Shown in pieces: positions 1-7,205 of a stretch of 64,000 nt of DNA. The notes under the pieces are model-generated. The model did not search any database and was not told the DNA's origin. It saw only the letters and a program-made list of their open reading frames with translations. Origin of the DNA: Mesorhizobium loti (GTDB taxonomy: Bacteria; Pseudomonadota; Alphaproteobacteria; Rhizobiales; Rhizobiaceae). How positions within the stretch are numbered: the stretch's first letter is position 1; the number at the start of each line of letters is the position of its first letter. The translations under genes were made by a program, and so were the position numbers. The stretch covers positions 186,001 to 250,000 of the forward strand of contig NZ_QGGH01000004.1 of the NCBI RefSeq assembly GCF_003148495.1, written 5' to 3'.

Positions 1-162
1 GCTGTCGAGATCGGTCATCGGGATGTTCGCCGCAAGGCTGACCAGCGTTGCCGCCAGCACGCCGCTTCTCGGCACGCCAACGACCAGGTCGATGTCGCGC
101 GGCAGCCGGTGCAGGCCCCTGACAATGGCGTCGTTCATATCGGAGATCGATCGGTAGTGCAT
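1..162 (-). CDS. Phosphoribosyltransferase-family protein, N-terminal part (cut by window edge)
   Basis: Reading leftward from an ATG there are 54 codons without a stop before the window ends. The visible segment has a beta strand followed by a turn, VVGVPRSGVLAA (residues 28-39), which resembles the N-terminal strand and loop of type I phosphoribosyltransferases, where PRSG-like turns contact the pyrophosphate of PRPP. The catalytic PRPP-binding motif expected further on lies outside the window, so the substrate cannot be judged. It sits 52 bp downstream of the flippase gene on the same strand and may be co-transcribed with it, which would place it in the exopolysaccharide locus. The family assignment is moderate and any specific role would be a guess. 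Confidence 0.55.
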   Translation of the reverse strand, partial: MHYRSISDMNDAIVRGLHRLPRDIDLVVGVPRSGVLAATLVSLAANIPMTDLDS

Positions 163-214
163 GGTTCAGACCTGGTCCTGGAAGGGATGTCCGTAGCTGT
201 CGAAGGCGACCAAA

Positions 215-1711
215 TTATTGCGCTTCGCGCGGCGCTGCCGCGGGCAGCCTTGCCGGCAGCATCTTAAGAGCCTCGCGCAAGGCTTCGCGGCCGGAGGCGA
301 ATGCCAGGGCGATGACGATGGTGATGAGGTAAGCGAGCACGGCGCCGCTGGCCAGGGCAACGACATGCTGCTGCGGCAGCAGTGGCTTGATGAACCAGAT
401 CGCGGCCAGCGCCAGATGGGCGCCAAGCACGAACGGCGCTGCCGCGCGAAACACGTGATGCGCCTGCAGCGGTCCGCTCTTGCCGACATAGAGCCACAGG
501 AACGGTGTCCGCAGATACTCGCTGATCGCATAGGCAATCGCCACGCCCAGCGCCCCATATGGCAGGCCGAGCATGAAGGCCAGCACCGATGTCACGGCCG
601 TTATGATACCCCAGCGCATGAAGTCGCCGGAGCGGCCCTGGCTGACGAAAAGCCACCCGGCCGGATTGTTGAGCGGCTGCAGCAGCCCGGCAAAGCCGAG
701 CGCCAGGAAAATCGAGGCGCTTGCGCGCCATTGCTCACCGAGCACGAAGGGGATCAGCACATCCGACATCGCGGTGGCGAAGGCGACGCCGGGAAGCGCC
801 ACCAGCAGGATCAGCGGCATGACGCGCAGATAGGCGCTGCGGTAGCGATCCGGCTCGTCCTTCAGCCTTGAGAGCGCCGGAACCATGACTTTCGACAAGG
901 GATTGGTGATCTGGCTCAGCGGAAACAGAAGCAGCTTGTAGGCGCGATCATAGAGGCCGAGCTGCGCCTCGCCCCAGTATTTGCCGATCAGCACATTGTC
1001 GAGGTTGCGGGCAAAGAAATTGGCGAAGTTGAAGCCGGTGATGCCGGCGCCGAAATTTATCAGCTCGCTGATGCCGGCGACCTTGCGCGGCAGGCCCGGA
1101 CGCCAGCGCGAGCTCGCCCAGTAGCAGAGCGTCGGCAGCACAGCACCGGTCAGCGTGCCGGCAAACAACGCCCAATAGGAGCGGTCGATGAAGGTCCAGG
1201 CGATCGACACGGCAAGCCCGGCGATGGCGCTGGCGACGTCGATGACGGCCAGGCGGCCGAACTGCATGCGGCGCGTCAAGAGCGCCAGATGCTGGGCGCC
1301 CAGCCCGTAGGCCATGATCTGCAGCCCGAATGCGGCGACAAGACCCGTCACACGCGGCTCGCCATAGAAGGCGGCGACCAGCGGTGCTGCGCCCGCAAGG
1401 ACGCAAGCCAGGATCGCACTGACGGCGACATTGATCCAGAAGAGGTAGTTCACCTCTTCATGCCGGATGCCGCTTTTCTGGATTGTCGCCTGGGTCAGGC
1501 CGAAATCCTGGAACAGCGCGATGAAGGCCAGTACCGGCGCACACATCGCCACGACACCGAAATCCTGTGGCGACAACAGCCGCGACAGCACGATGACGGA
1601 CAGGATCTGTGTCGCGACCCGCACCGATTGCGCCATGGCCGTGACGACCGCGCCGCGCCCGACCGATTTGCGCAAGGAGCCTTCTGGCGGATCGAATGCA
1701 TTGGCTTCCAA
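215..1711 (-). CDS. exoT: ExoT/Wzx-type polysaccharide flippase (MOP superfamily)
   Basis: A polytopic inner-membrane protein of about 498 residues with 12 or more hydrophobic segments and the layout of MOP-superfamily oligosaccharide flippases. These move undecaprenyl-linked repeat units across the inner membrane for Wzy/ExoQ-type polymerisation. I chose the TTG start because AGGAA lies 8 nt upstream. The open frame extends 31 codons further up to 1804, but that stretch (Cys/Arg/Trp-rich) looks non-coding. The conserved segment begins around LRKSVGRGAVVTAMAQSV, typical of Wzx N-termini. Position beside exoL-A-M-O-N-P matches the role of S. meliloti ExoT in succinoglycan export. It is transcribed divergently from exoL, so the two probably share a control region. 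The symbol rests on context; a generic flippase call is safer. Confidence 0.8.
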   Translation of the reverse strand: MEANAFDPPEGSLRKSVGRGAVVTAMAQSVRVATQILSVIVLSRLLSPQDFGVVAMCAPVLAFIALFQDFGLTQATIQKSGIRHEEVNYLFWINVAVSAILACVLAGAAPLVAAFYGEPRVTGLVAAFGLQIMAYGLGAQHLALLTRRMQFGRLAVIDVASAIAGLAVSIAWTFIDRSYWALFAGTLTGAVLPTLCYWASSRWRPGLPRKVAGISELINFGAGITGFNFANFFARNLDNVLIGKYWGEAQLGLYDRAYKLLLFPLSQITNPLSKVMVPALSRLKDEPDRYRSAYLRVMPLILLVALPGVAFATAMSDVLIPFVLGEQWRASASIFLALGFAGLLQPLNNPAGWLFVSQGRSGDFMRWGIITAVTSVLAFMLGLPYGALGVAIAYAISEYLRTPFLWLYVGKSGPLQAHHVFRAAAPFVLGAHLALAAIWFIKPLLPQQHVVALASGAVLAYLITIVIALAFASGREALREALKMLPARLPAAAPREAQ

Positions 1712-1793
1712 ATTCAGGATTCCTGATTTTTTGCACGGATTTCCGAGCTCGAAAATCCACCACCGCCGCCGACCACAAACTACGGCAATAATT

Positions 1794-1848
1794 TTGCAGT
1801 GCAACAGAAAACGTCGATCGATGCAGCAAAAATGTTGCGATGCAGCAA
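1794..1848. promoter_or_regulatory. Repeat-rich divergent control region between exoT and exoL
   Basis: The space between the flippase and exoL holds an 11-bp palindrome TTGCAGTGCAA (1794-1804) and two direct copies of CGATGCAGCAA (1819-1829 and 1838-1848) spaced 19 bp apart, close to two helical turns. The second copy is preceded by TTGC, so alternating TTGC/GCAA half-sites run through the region. Regularly spaced half-sites in a divergent promoter suggest a transcription factor binding array. I cannot name the factor, and no convincing -35/-10 pair stands out. Confidence 0.4.
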
Positions 1849-1896
1849 GAGCTGTACTAGCATTCCCATGGGTGGGCCAACAGCGGTCGAGTTTTT

Positions 1897-3069
1897 ATGC
1901 TGCATGTCTTGTACCTTGTGCACGACGTTTCCGACCCGGCCGTGCGCCGGCGGATCACGATGCTCAGGGCAGGTGGGGCCCAGGTCACCCTGGCCGGCTT
2001 CCGTCGCACCACGAATCCGATCGCGGATGTCGAGGGATTGCGGCCGATCGACCTCGGCGCGACGCGTGACGGGCGATTCGGCCAACGCCTCGCGGCGGTC
2101 GCCAAGGCTGCCCTATCGATCGGCTCGAGGCTTGGCGGCGTGCCAAGGCCCGATCTCATCATCGCGCGCAACCTAGAAATGCTGGCGCTCGCTCGTCGCG
2201 CCAGATCAGCCTTCGGTGCGTCGGTTCCGATCGTTTACGAGTGCCTCGACATTCATCGCCTTGTGCTTCGCAACGATGTCCTGGGCAAGGCGCTGCGCGC
2301 CACCGAACGCTTTCTGGCCAGGGACGTGAAGCTGCTGGTGACCAGTTCGCCTGCCTTCGTCGCCAATTATTTCGAACCGTTCGGCCAGGTCGCAGCACCC
2401 ATCGAGCTGGTCGAGAACAAATATTTCGAGGTCGCGGCGATCTTGCCCGGCGCCTCCGAGGTCGAAGAGAGCCCGGTCGGCCCGCCATGGCGGATCGGCT
2501 GGTTCGGCGCCTTGCGCTGTCGCCGTTCGCTTGAGTTGCTGGCCGATTTCTCCCGCCGCATGGAGGGGCGCTTCGAGATCGTGCTGCGCGGCCGTCCGGC
2601 TTTGTCCGAATTCCCGGATTTCCATGGCTTTGTCGAAGCCGAACCATGGCTGTCGTTTCGCGGGCCCTACCGCAACCCGGAGGACATGGCTGCGATCTAT
2701 AACGACGTCCATTTTTCCTGGGCGATCGATTTCTTCGAAGCGGGACAGAACTCCGAATGGCTCCTGCCAAACCGGCTCTATGAAGGCTGCCGTTTCGGCG
2801 CAGTGCCGATCTCGATGGGCAATACCGAGACCGGGCGGTTCCTCAAACAGCAGGATATCGGCGTGCTGTTGCCGCAGGCCTCGCCCGAGGCGCTCGAAGC
2901 CGCGCTCGGCAAGATGGAGGAGCATCGCTTCGCCAGGTTGAAGGGGCGTGTTCTTGCCCGCAACCCGAGGACTTGGAGCTACGACCGCAGCGATTGCCGG
3001 GCGCTTGTCGAGCGACTGCGCAGCCTGACCGCCGTGCCCGGCTCCTTCGCAGCCGAGGCGTTGGCATAG
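1897..3069 (+). CDS. exoL: ExoL-like glycosyltransferase
   Basis: A 390-residue soluble glycosyltransferase with the two-domain look of GT-B enzymes. The N-terminus (MLHVLYLVHDVSDPAVRRR) forms the first Rossmann strand and loop. A second domain opens near residue 195 with WRIGWFGALRCRRSLELL, the typical nucleotide-sugar-domain strand. EAGQNSEWLLPNRLYEGCRFG (about 280-300) occupies the place of the GT4 donor-binding EX7E-like region. In S. meliloti the order is exoP-N-O-M-A-L. The same neighbours in the same order here support ExoL, which adds an early glucose to the lipid-linked octasaccharide. It is the first gene of a rightward operon and exoA follows immediately. The ATG is preceded by GGTCGAG, a weak ribosome binding site. 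A generic glycosyltransferase is the fallback. Confidence 0.8.
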   Translation: MLHVLYLVHDVSDPAVRRRITMLRAGGAQVTLAGFRRTTNPIADVEGLRPIDLGATRDGRFGQRLAAVAKAALSIGSRLGGVPRPDLIIARNLEMLALARRARSAFGASVPIVYECLDIHRLVLRNDVLGKALRATERFLARDVKLLVTSSPAFVANYFEPFGQVAAPIELVENKYFEVAAILPGASEVEESPVGPPWRIGWFGALRCRRSLELLADFSRRMEGRFEIVLRGRPALSEFPDFHGFVEAEPWLSFRGPYRNPEDMAAIYNDVHFSWAIDFFEAGQNSEWLLPNRLYEGCRFGAVPISMGNTETGRFLKQQDIGVLLPQASPEALEAALGKMEEHRFARLKGRVLARNPRTWSYDRSDCRALVERLRSLTAVPGSFAAEALA

Positions 3070-3094
3070 CATGGCTGGAGATAGACAGAGGCAG

Positions 3095-4090
3095 ATGACG
3101 CAGACTGAAAAACCCTCATCCAGCCTGATCGTTATCCCGTGCCTGAACGAAGCGGCCCATATCGGTGCGCTGCTCGTTCAATTGCGCCCCGCGGCCGCTC
3201 GGCTTGGCGCCAGGATCATTGTCGCCGATGGCGGCAGCACCGACGGCACGTTGGCCATCGTAGAGGACATCATCGCCAAGGATTCGCGCGTTATCCTGCT
3301 CCACAACAAGCGGCGCATCCAGGGCGCGGCGATCAATCTCGCCGTTGGCACGTTCGGCGAGGGTGCCGACTATCTCATCCGCATCGACGCGCATGGCGGC
3401 TATCCCGACGACTATTGCGACCGGCTGGTCGAGGAGGCGTTGGCCACCGGAGCCGATTCGGTTGTCGTTTCGATGCTGACCAGCGGCAGCGGCACCGTGC
3501 AGAAGGCGGCCGCCGCGGCGCAGAATTCCAAGCTCGGCACCGGCGGCTCGAAGCATCGGCACCTTTCGGAGGGGGAGTGGATCGACCACGGCCATCATGC
3601 GTTGATGCGGATATCGGCCTTCGGTTCTGTCGGCGGTTATGACGAGACGTTCAGCCACAATGAGGATGCAGAACTCGATTACCGCCTCCGCAAGGCCGGC
3701 TACAAGATCTGGATGAGCGGCAAGACGCAGATGGTCTACTATCCGCGCGCCTCGCTCAGCGGCCTCTATTTCCAGTATCTCGGCTATGGCCGCGGCCGCG
3801 CCAAGAACGTGCTGAAGCACCGCGTCATCCCGAAGGTCCGGCAGATGGTGCCGCTGCTGGTGTTTCCGGTTGTGCTGCTGGCGGCCTTCTCTTTCGTGCA
3901 CTGGCTGGCGGCGGTGCCGCTGCTGCTGTGGGCGTCGGTGTGCCTGGGCTATGGCCTGTGGACGGCCATCCGCCAGCGCAATGCCGACATCGCGCTTGCC
4001 GGTGTCTCGGCCATGGTCATGCATCTTGGCTGGTCGGTCGGCTTCTGGCTGCAGCTTCTCGGCCTCGGGTCGCGGCGCGGGGTGGCGTGA
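3095..4090 (+). CDS. exoA: ExoA-like succinoglycan glycosyltransferase (GT2)
   Basis: A family 2 glycosyltransferase of 331 residues. It has a GT-A core starting LIVIPCLNEAAHIG (11-24), a nucleotide-binding DGGSTD (45-50), and a DXD-like D98-A-H100 within RIDAHGGYP. The acceptor-side ED motif is NEDAELDYRLRKAG near residue 195. Two or three hydrophobic segments in the last 80 residues anchor it to the membrane, as in ExoA. ExoA adds the beta-1,3-linked glucose to Gal-PP-undecaprenol during succinoglycan assembly. I placed the start at the second ATG because GGAG and AGAGG precede it. An in-frame ATG at 3071 has no ribosome binding site and would add eight residues. The stop overlaps the exoM start (TGATG), implying translational coupling. 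Confidence 0.87.
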   Translation: MTQTEKPSSSLIVIPCLNEAAHIGALLVQLRPAAARLGARIIVADGGSTDGTLAIVEDIIAKDSRVILLHNKRRIQGAAINLAVGTFGEGADYLIRIDAHGGYPDDYCDRLVEEALATGADSVVVSMLTSGSGTVQKAAAAAQNSKLGTGGSKHRHLSEGEWIDHGHHALMRISAFGSVGGYDETFSHNEDAELDYRLRKAGYKIWMSGKTQMVYYPRASLSGLYFQYLGYGRGRAKNVLKHRVIPKVRQMVPLLVFPVVLLAAFSFVHWLAAVPLLLWASVCLGYGLWTAIRQRNADIALAGVSAMVMHLGWSVGFWLQLLGLGSRRGVA

Positions 4091-5040
4091 TGACGGCCCA
4101 GGCCAACAACCGCAGCATCGACATCGGCGTCTGCACGTTCCGCCGGCCGGAACTGGCCGACACGCTGCGCTCGCTCGACGCCATGGAGATGCCGGCGGGA
4201 TTCGATATCCGCATCATCGTCGCCGACAATGACGACACCCCGACCGCAAGCGACCTGGTGACGGCGCTGTCGCAGGAATTGACGCTGCCGATCCACTATC
4301 AGCATGCTCCGGCGCGCAACATCTCGGTCGCCCGCAACGCTTGCCTCGACGCCAGCATTGCGGATTTCGTCGCCTTCATCGACGACGACGAGACGGCCAC
4401 GCCCGCATGGCTCGCCGAGCTGGTCACGATGGCTGAAGCCAGCGGCGCCACCGCGGTGCTAGGCCCGGTCAGGGCGCGCTACCGCCCGGATGCGCCGGAC
4501 TGGATGCGGCGCGGCGATTTCCATTCGACCTTGCCCGTCTGGGTGCGCGGCGAGATCCGTACCGGCTATACCTGCAACGTTCTGCTGCGGATGGGCTCGG
4601 ATAGCCTGCGCGGCCGCCGCTTCAGCCTGGCGCGTGGCCAGACCGGCGGCGAGGACACCGAATTCTTCGACCAGATGTACAAGGCTGGCGGCCGCATCGC
4701 TTTCTCGCCCGAGGCCTGGGTCGACGAGGTGGTGCCGCGCTCAAGGGCAGCATTCGACTGGCTCGGCCGCCGCCGCTTCCGCGTCGGACAGACGCATGGC
4801 CATCTTCTGGGCAGCAGCGCCAGCGGCATCGGCCTGGTCAAGCAGGTCGGCCTGGCGTCGGCAAAGGCCATCTATTGCTTCGCCTCGGCACTTCCGGTCG
4901 TCGTCAGTCCGGTTCGCAGGAACCGCAGCGTGCTGCGCGGCATCATGCATGTCGGCGTCGTCAGCGGCCTCGTCGGCATCCGCGAAATCCGCCTTTACGG
5001 CCAGCCTTCCCCTCAGGAAGGAGGCAAGCGTGCAGCCTGA
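4090..5040 (+). CDS. exoM: ExoM-like succinoglycan glycosyltransferase (GT2)
   Basis: A 316-residue GT-A glycosyltransferase. DIGVCTFRRPELADTL (11-26) opens the fold, ADNDDTP lies near 45-51, and the donor/metal motif FIDDDETATPAWL is near 95-107. GGEDTEFF near 195 is the catalytic-base region. ExoM in S. meliloti adds a glucose in the middle of the octasaccharide repeat, and its place between exoA and exoO is the same here. The start is the ATG overlapping the exoA stop. The frame is open upstream of it inside exoA but that is not coding. A hydrophobic stretch near residue 265 may provide membrane association. The exact linkage made cannot be read from sequence. Confidence 0.86.
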   Translation: MTAQANNRSIDIGVCTFRRPELADTLRSLDAMEMPAGFDIRIIVADNDDTPTASDLVTALSQELTLPIHYQHAPARNISVARNACLDASIADFVAFIDDDETATPAWLAELVTMAEASGATAVLGPVRARYRPDAPDWMRRGDFHSTLPVWVRGEIRTGYTCNVLLRMGSDSLRGRRFSLARGQTGGEDTEFFDQMYKAGGRIAFSPEAWVDEVVPRSRAAFDWLGRRRFRVGQTHGHLLGSSASGIGLVKQVGLASAKAIYCFASALPVVVSPVRRNRSVLRGIMHVGVVSGLVGIREIRLYGQPSPQEGGKRAA

Positions 5041-5998
5041 CGCCTCCTTTGTGCCCGATGTTTCCTTCGTGATTGCCGCCTACAACGCCGAGGCGACCCT
5101 CGACCGAGCGATCGCCAGCGCCATCGCCCAGAAAGACGTCAGCGTCGAAATCGTCGTCGTCGACGACAAGTCGCGCGACGCGACGCTGGACGTGGCGCGG
5201 GCCTATCCAAGGGATATCGTCCGCGTCGTCGCCCTGGCCAGCAATCGCGGCCCTGGCGGCGCCAGGAATGCCGGCCTCGACGCCGCCCGCGGCAGATGGA
5301 TCGCGGTTCTCGATTCCGACGACGCGGTCTTTCCCGACCGGCTCGCCAAGATGATCGCGCGCGCCGAAACGGCCGGTGCCCAGATCGCCATCGACAATTT
5401 GCAGGTCATCCGCGAGGACGGTGTCGTCGAGGACGCGATGTTCCCGCGGGAATATCTGGAAGGCTTGCGCGAAATTTCGCTGGCCACCTACATCGCCGGC
5501 AACGTCGTTTTCGAATCGAAGTTCAATCTCGGCTATCTCAAGCCGATTTTTCAGCGCGAGTTCCTGAACGAGAACGGGCTTCGCTATGATGAGAAACTGA
5601 GGATCGGCGAAGACTACATCCTCTTTGCCGAAGCCTTGGCCAAGGGCGGCAAATGCGTGGTCGAACCTGATATCGGCTATGCCTATCATATCCGCAGCGG
5701 CTCCATCTCGCGCGTGCTCGAGCTTCACCACGTCGAAGCGATGCGCAAGGCGGATGCCGTGTTCGCTCAAACCCATCAGATGGATGAGGCCGCGCAGGCC
5801 GCGTTTGCCCGGCGCAGCCGTAGCCTGCGCAAGGCCGCGTCATTCCTGTCGATGGTTCAGCACATCAAGGCGCGGTCCCCGCTCAAGGCGATCCGGACAG
5901 CGCTCAGCGACCCGGCGGCGGTCAGGCATATGGGCATGCCGATCGCCGTGCGGTTGCGAAGAATGGCGGCACAGTTTGCCGTTGGGGTGGGGAGGTGA
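5030..5998 (+). CDS. exoO: ExoO-like succinoglycan glycosyltransferase (GT2)
   Basis: A GT2 glycosyltransferase of 322 residues. The fold opens with VSFVIAAYNAEATLDRAI (about 11-28), followed by VVDDKSRDAT and the DXD-type LDSDDAVFP (about 91-99). RIGEDYILFAEAL near residue 200 corresponds to the acceptor-side ED motif. The GTG start overlaps the end of exoM by 11 bp and has a strong AAGGAGG five bases upstream, so coupled translation is very likely. ExoO in S. meliloti adds one of the later glucoses of the succinoglycan repeat. Gene order exoA-exoM-exoO-exoN supports this orthology. The C-terminal 90 residues are basic and helical and may contact the membrane. Confidence 0.85.
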   Translation: MQPDASFVPDVSFVIAAYNAEATLDRAIASAIAQKDVSVEIVVVDDKSRDATLDVARAYPRDIVRVVALASNRGPGGARNAGLDAARGRWIAVLDSDDAVFPDRLAKMIARAETAGAQIAIDNLQVIREDGVVEDAMFPREYLEGLREISLATYIAGNVVFESKFNLGYLKPIFQREFLNENGLRYDEKLRIGEDYILFAEALAKGGKCVVEPDIGYAYHIRSGSISRVLELHHVEAMRKADAVFAQTHQMDEAAQAAFARRSRSLRKAASFLSMVQHIKARSPLKAIRTALSDPAAVRHMGMPIAVRLRRMAAQFAVGVGR

Positions 5999-6072
5999 AG
6001 ATGCAGGCACATCGAGGGATTTTTCGTGGCCTGTGAATGGACTGAAGTCGATCTCCTCAGAAGGAATTTGCG

Positions 6073-6969
6073 ATGAAGAAAATCAGGAAGGCCGTGATAC
6101 CGGTGGCGGGGCTTGGAACACGGTTCCTGCCGGCGACCAAGTCGATGCCAAAGGAAATGCTTCCCGTCGTCGACAGGCCTGTCGTGCAATATGCGGTGGA
6201 CGAGGCCTTCGAGGCGGGCATCGAGCACATCGTGTTCGTGACCGGTCGCAACAAGGCGGTCATCGAGGACTATTTCGACCTGCATCCGGAATTAATCGGC
6301 ACCTTGGAGCAGACCGGCAAGAAGACCCAGCTGGAGGCGCTCGAAAGCATGCTGCCTGTGGCCGGCGCCACCAGCTTCATCCGCCAGCAGTCGCCGCAGG
6401 GTCTCGGCCATGCCGTCTGGTGTGCGCGCGAGGTTATCGGCAACGAGCCCTTCGCCTTGCTGCTGCCGGACATGGTGTCCTTCGGCGGGCGTGGATGCCT
6501 CGCCGAAACCGTCGACCTTTATGAGCGCACTGGCGGCAACGTCATCGCCGTCGAGCGTTGTGAACCGACCGAGACCAACAAATACGGCATCGTTGGTCGT
6601 GGCGCCGAGATCGGCGGCGGTTTCGAGGTGACGGCCATGGTCGAAAAGCCGGCGCCGGCCAACGCGCCGTCGAACTTCTACATCAACGGCCGCTACATCC
6701 TGCAGCCCGAGATCTTCGCGCTTCTGGGCAATCAGCAGCGCGGCGCCGGCAACGAGATCCAGCTGACGGACGCCATGGTCCGTCTGTCGAAGGATCAGCC
6801 GTTCTTCGCCCAACCTTTCAAGGGGCGCATGTTCGACTGCGGTTCCAAGGAAGGGTTCATCCAGGCCAACATCGCCTTCGCGCTGGCGCGCGACGATATG
6901 AAGGGCCCGGTTTTCGAGATGCTTCAGGAGTTCGTCCGGTCGCATGAACGCCAGGAAGAAGCCGCATAA
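6073..6969 (+). CDS. exoN: UTP-glucose-1-phosphate uridylyltransferase
   Basis: A 298-residue GalU/ExoN enzyme that makes UDP-glucose from UTP and glucose-1-phosphate, the sugar donor for the neighbouring glycosyltransferases. The signature VIPVAGLGTRFLPATKS (8-24) holds the nucleotide-binding GxGTRF turn, followed by the conserved MPKEMLPV. MVEKP near residue 195 and FDCGSKEGFIQA near residue 255 are further GalU landmarks. Length matches the family. The ribosome binding site is AAGGAA, and a 74-bp gap separates it from exoO, so it may have some independent expression. The exo-cluster position justifies the exoN name; biochemically it is indistinguishable from galU. Confidence 0.92.
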   Translation: MKKIRKAVIPVAGLGTRFLPATKSMPKEMLPVVDRPVVQYAVDEAFEAGIEHIVFVTGRNKAVIEDYFDLHPELIGTLEQTGKKTQLEALESMLPVAGATSFIRQQSPQGLGHAVWCAREVIGNEPFALLLPDMVSFGGRGCLAETVDLYERTGGNVIAVERCEPTETNKYGIVGRGAEIGGGFEVTAMVEKPAPANAPSNFYINGRYILQPEIFALLGNQQRGAGNEIQLTDAMVRLSKDQPFFAQPFKGRMFDCGSKEGFIQANIAFALARDDMKGPVFEMLQEFVRSHERQEEAA

Positions 6970-7093
6970 TGCCCATCTTTCGGGAGCATTGTCGGATGGC
7001 TGGTGAAGAGGCGCCGGTAGGCCCTCGCCGTCTGGCACGACGCTTGCGTTGCTTCTGGCGATGCTCCCGATCTTCGAGGCGTCTGCAAGCCAA

Positions 7094-7191
7094 AGCATGA
7101 TCCCGGAAAGTGGGTCCCGGTTTCCGGAAAAGATCATGCTCAAACAGTGAGATAGAGCCCATTGCGATCAACCGGAATGGGACCGGCTCTA
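7094..7191. repeat. Rhizobial intergenic palindromic element, two nested hairpins
   Basis: Two adjacent imperfect palindromes lie just upstream of exoP. The first pairs AGCATGATC (7094-7102) with GATCATGCT (7132-7140) and carries an inner stem CCGGAAA (7103-7109) with TTTCCGG (7121-7127). The second pairs TAGAGCC (7153-7159) with GGCTCTA (7185-7191), with an inner CCCATT/AATGGG. Related copies occur at 40833 and 52914 in this window. Such elements are common between genes in Mesorhizobium and relatives. In the transcript they would fold into stable stem-loops between exoN and exoP. Confidence 0.8.
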
Positions 7192-7205
7192 GAATTGGAC
7201 CGAAG

